This document shows, piece by piece, positions 63,410 through 64,000 of a DNA stretch of 64,000 bases (position 1 is the first letter of the stretch; each line of letters begins with the position of its first letter). The stretch is from Curtobacterium flaccumfaciens. GTDB taxonomy: Bacteria > Actinomycetota > Actinomycetes > Actinomycetales > Microbacteriaceae. A program made the position numbers and the translations under genes. Below the pieces are notes generated by a model. That model worked only from the letters and a program-made list of their open reading frames with translations, did not search any database and was not told the DNA's origin. Location of the stretch: contig NZ_JABMCF010000039.1 of the NCBI RefSeq assembly GCF_013359815.1, positions 310,001 through 374,000 on the forward strand. The letters are read 5' to 3'.

Positions 63410-63583
63410 CGCTCAACCAGTCCACGTCCCCTCGCGCATCGGCCGTTGGGGAGACGGCGACAAGATGTCTGATCAAAGCGACCGACATGCGCGCCGACAG
63501 CGCGTCTGGAGGACCGGGGCAGGCGACAAGTAGTGCGTCCGTCGACAGCATGGGTGCGCGAGGCCTCGCCAACGTCGCATCGA
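63410..63583. other. Short gene-free gap with GGCGACAAG words
   Basis: GGCGACAAG occurs at 63456-63464 and inside AGGCGACAAGT (63521-63531). The reverse complement of the latter, ACTTGTCGCCT, is at 59984-59994 on the other side of the cassette. No gene is seen. Confidence 0.45.
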
Positions 63584-64000
63584 CTAGCGGGCGATCGTGA
63601 GGGCCCCGTTGTCCTCGCGGATGCGGCCGTCCTTCGGGACCCACACGCGCAGGCCGTCGAGCCTGCCCGTGGTGAAGGACGAGGCGTCGTCCTGCAGCAG
63701 GTTGGTCACGGCCTCCGGTGCGGGGAGCCGCTGGTCGCGTCCGACGACGATGGCGACGTAGGGGCCGCGGTCGAGTCGGTTGGTGCCGTGGTCGCCGACG
63801 TACGGCTGGAAGAGCGTGGGAGTCGCCGACACGAACAGGATCCGACCGTCGGGCACATCGTGTTCCTCGAGGTACCCGGGCAACAGCGCGATCCCGGTCG
63901 GGTGCGCCCGCGCGACGGCCTGGCTCACCCGGAACGAGGGGACGACGAGCGTCGCGACGAGGACCAGCACGACCGGGACGGTCAGGGCCCTCGGGGGGAC
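63584..64000 (-). CDS. C-terminal part of a membrane protein, hypothetical, truncated by the window
   Basis: 139 codons, open to the last base, so the gene begins outside. The visible part starts with a hydrophobic segment (VPVVLVLVATLVVPSFRVSQ) followed by an extracytoplasmic-looking domain: HPTGIALLPGYLEEHDVPDG, FVSATPTLFQPYVGDHGTNR, and TGRLDGLRVWVPKDGRIRED then NGALTIAR. Last-helix-plus-soluble-domain is seen in some glycosyltransferase and flippase-like proteins, but I do not recognise a family. Confidence 0.6.
   Translation of the reverse strand, partial: VPPRALTVPVVLVLVATLVVPSFRVSQAVARAHPTGIALLPGYLEEHDVPDGRILFVSATPTLFQPYVGDHGTNRLDRGPYVAIVVGRDQRLPAPEAVTNLLQDDASSFTTGRLDGLRVWVPKDGRIREDNGALTIAR

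Noticed and set aside
59944..63583. Accessory cassette considered as an insertion sequence or prophage remnant
   Set aside because: No transposase, integrase or phage gene is present, and the end words are only 11 bases long.

Overview
The window is about 64 kb of very GC-rich, densely packed chromosomal DNA carrying the replication-origin region of an actinobacterium. Gene content (crgA, the fhaA-fhaB-pstP-rodA-pbpA-pknA-pknB cluster, a DUF3566 gene after gyrA, gnd between dnaN and recF) is actinobacterial. The overall protein style suggests Microbacteriaceae, perhaps Curtobacterium; the genus is an inference from memory of the family and was not tested.

Region 1 (1-14.8 kb) is a polyamine/GABA catabolic block. 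It holds the end of a polyamine-oxidase-like gene, a DUF1345 membrane protein, agmatine deiminase and N-carbamoylputrescine amidase, an APC-family permease, an aldehyde dehydrogenase, a putrescine-oxidase-like flavoenzyme, gabD, gabT, a PucR-type regulator and a TetR regulator. Together these could convert agmatine to succinate by the oxidase route.

Region 2 (14.9-29.6 kb) is the conserved cell-envelope/Ser-Thr kinase cluster on the plus strand (fhaA to pknB) with flanking tRNA-Leu. It is followed by pabA/trpG, crgA, a rhomboid protease, a cyclophilin, a Lys-rich membrane protein, tRNA-Ala and tRNA-Ile.

Region 3 (29.2-40.3 kb, minus strand) reads dnaA, dnaN, gnd, recF, dciA (DUF721), gyrB, gyrA, DUF3566. 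The likely oriC is the dnaA-dnaN gap (38418-38824).

Region 4 (40.8-45.8 kb, plus strand) is rpmH, rnpA, yidD, yidC, khpB/jag, rsmG, parA, parB, with a parS cluster downstream. It continues with a minus-strand block (Ddl-like ligase, aminotransferase, trxA, trxB, and a single frame joining DUF6049 to MurJ). Then pcnA, rpsF-ssb-rpsR-rplI and dnaB follow on the plus strand.

Region 5 (60-63.4 kb) is a small accessory cassette (TetR regulator, aldo/keto reductase, DUF998 membrane protein, NAD-dependent reductase) with repeated operator-like palindromes. The window ends inside a minus-strand membrane-protein gene.

The most interesting signals are: two further DnaA-box-like clusters outside the oriC gap (crgA-rhomboid gap and upstream of dnaB); the DUF6049-MurJ fusion; a dispersed 15-base repeat GGCCTGGAGGCRCGG; a parS cluster with a symmetric sequence variant; a near-exact tandem repeat coding the RecF tail; and several probable leaderless promoters. 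I found no CRISPR array, insertion sequence, prophage or rRNA operon.
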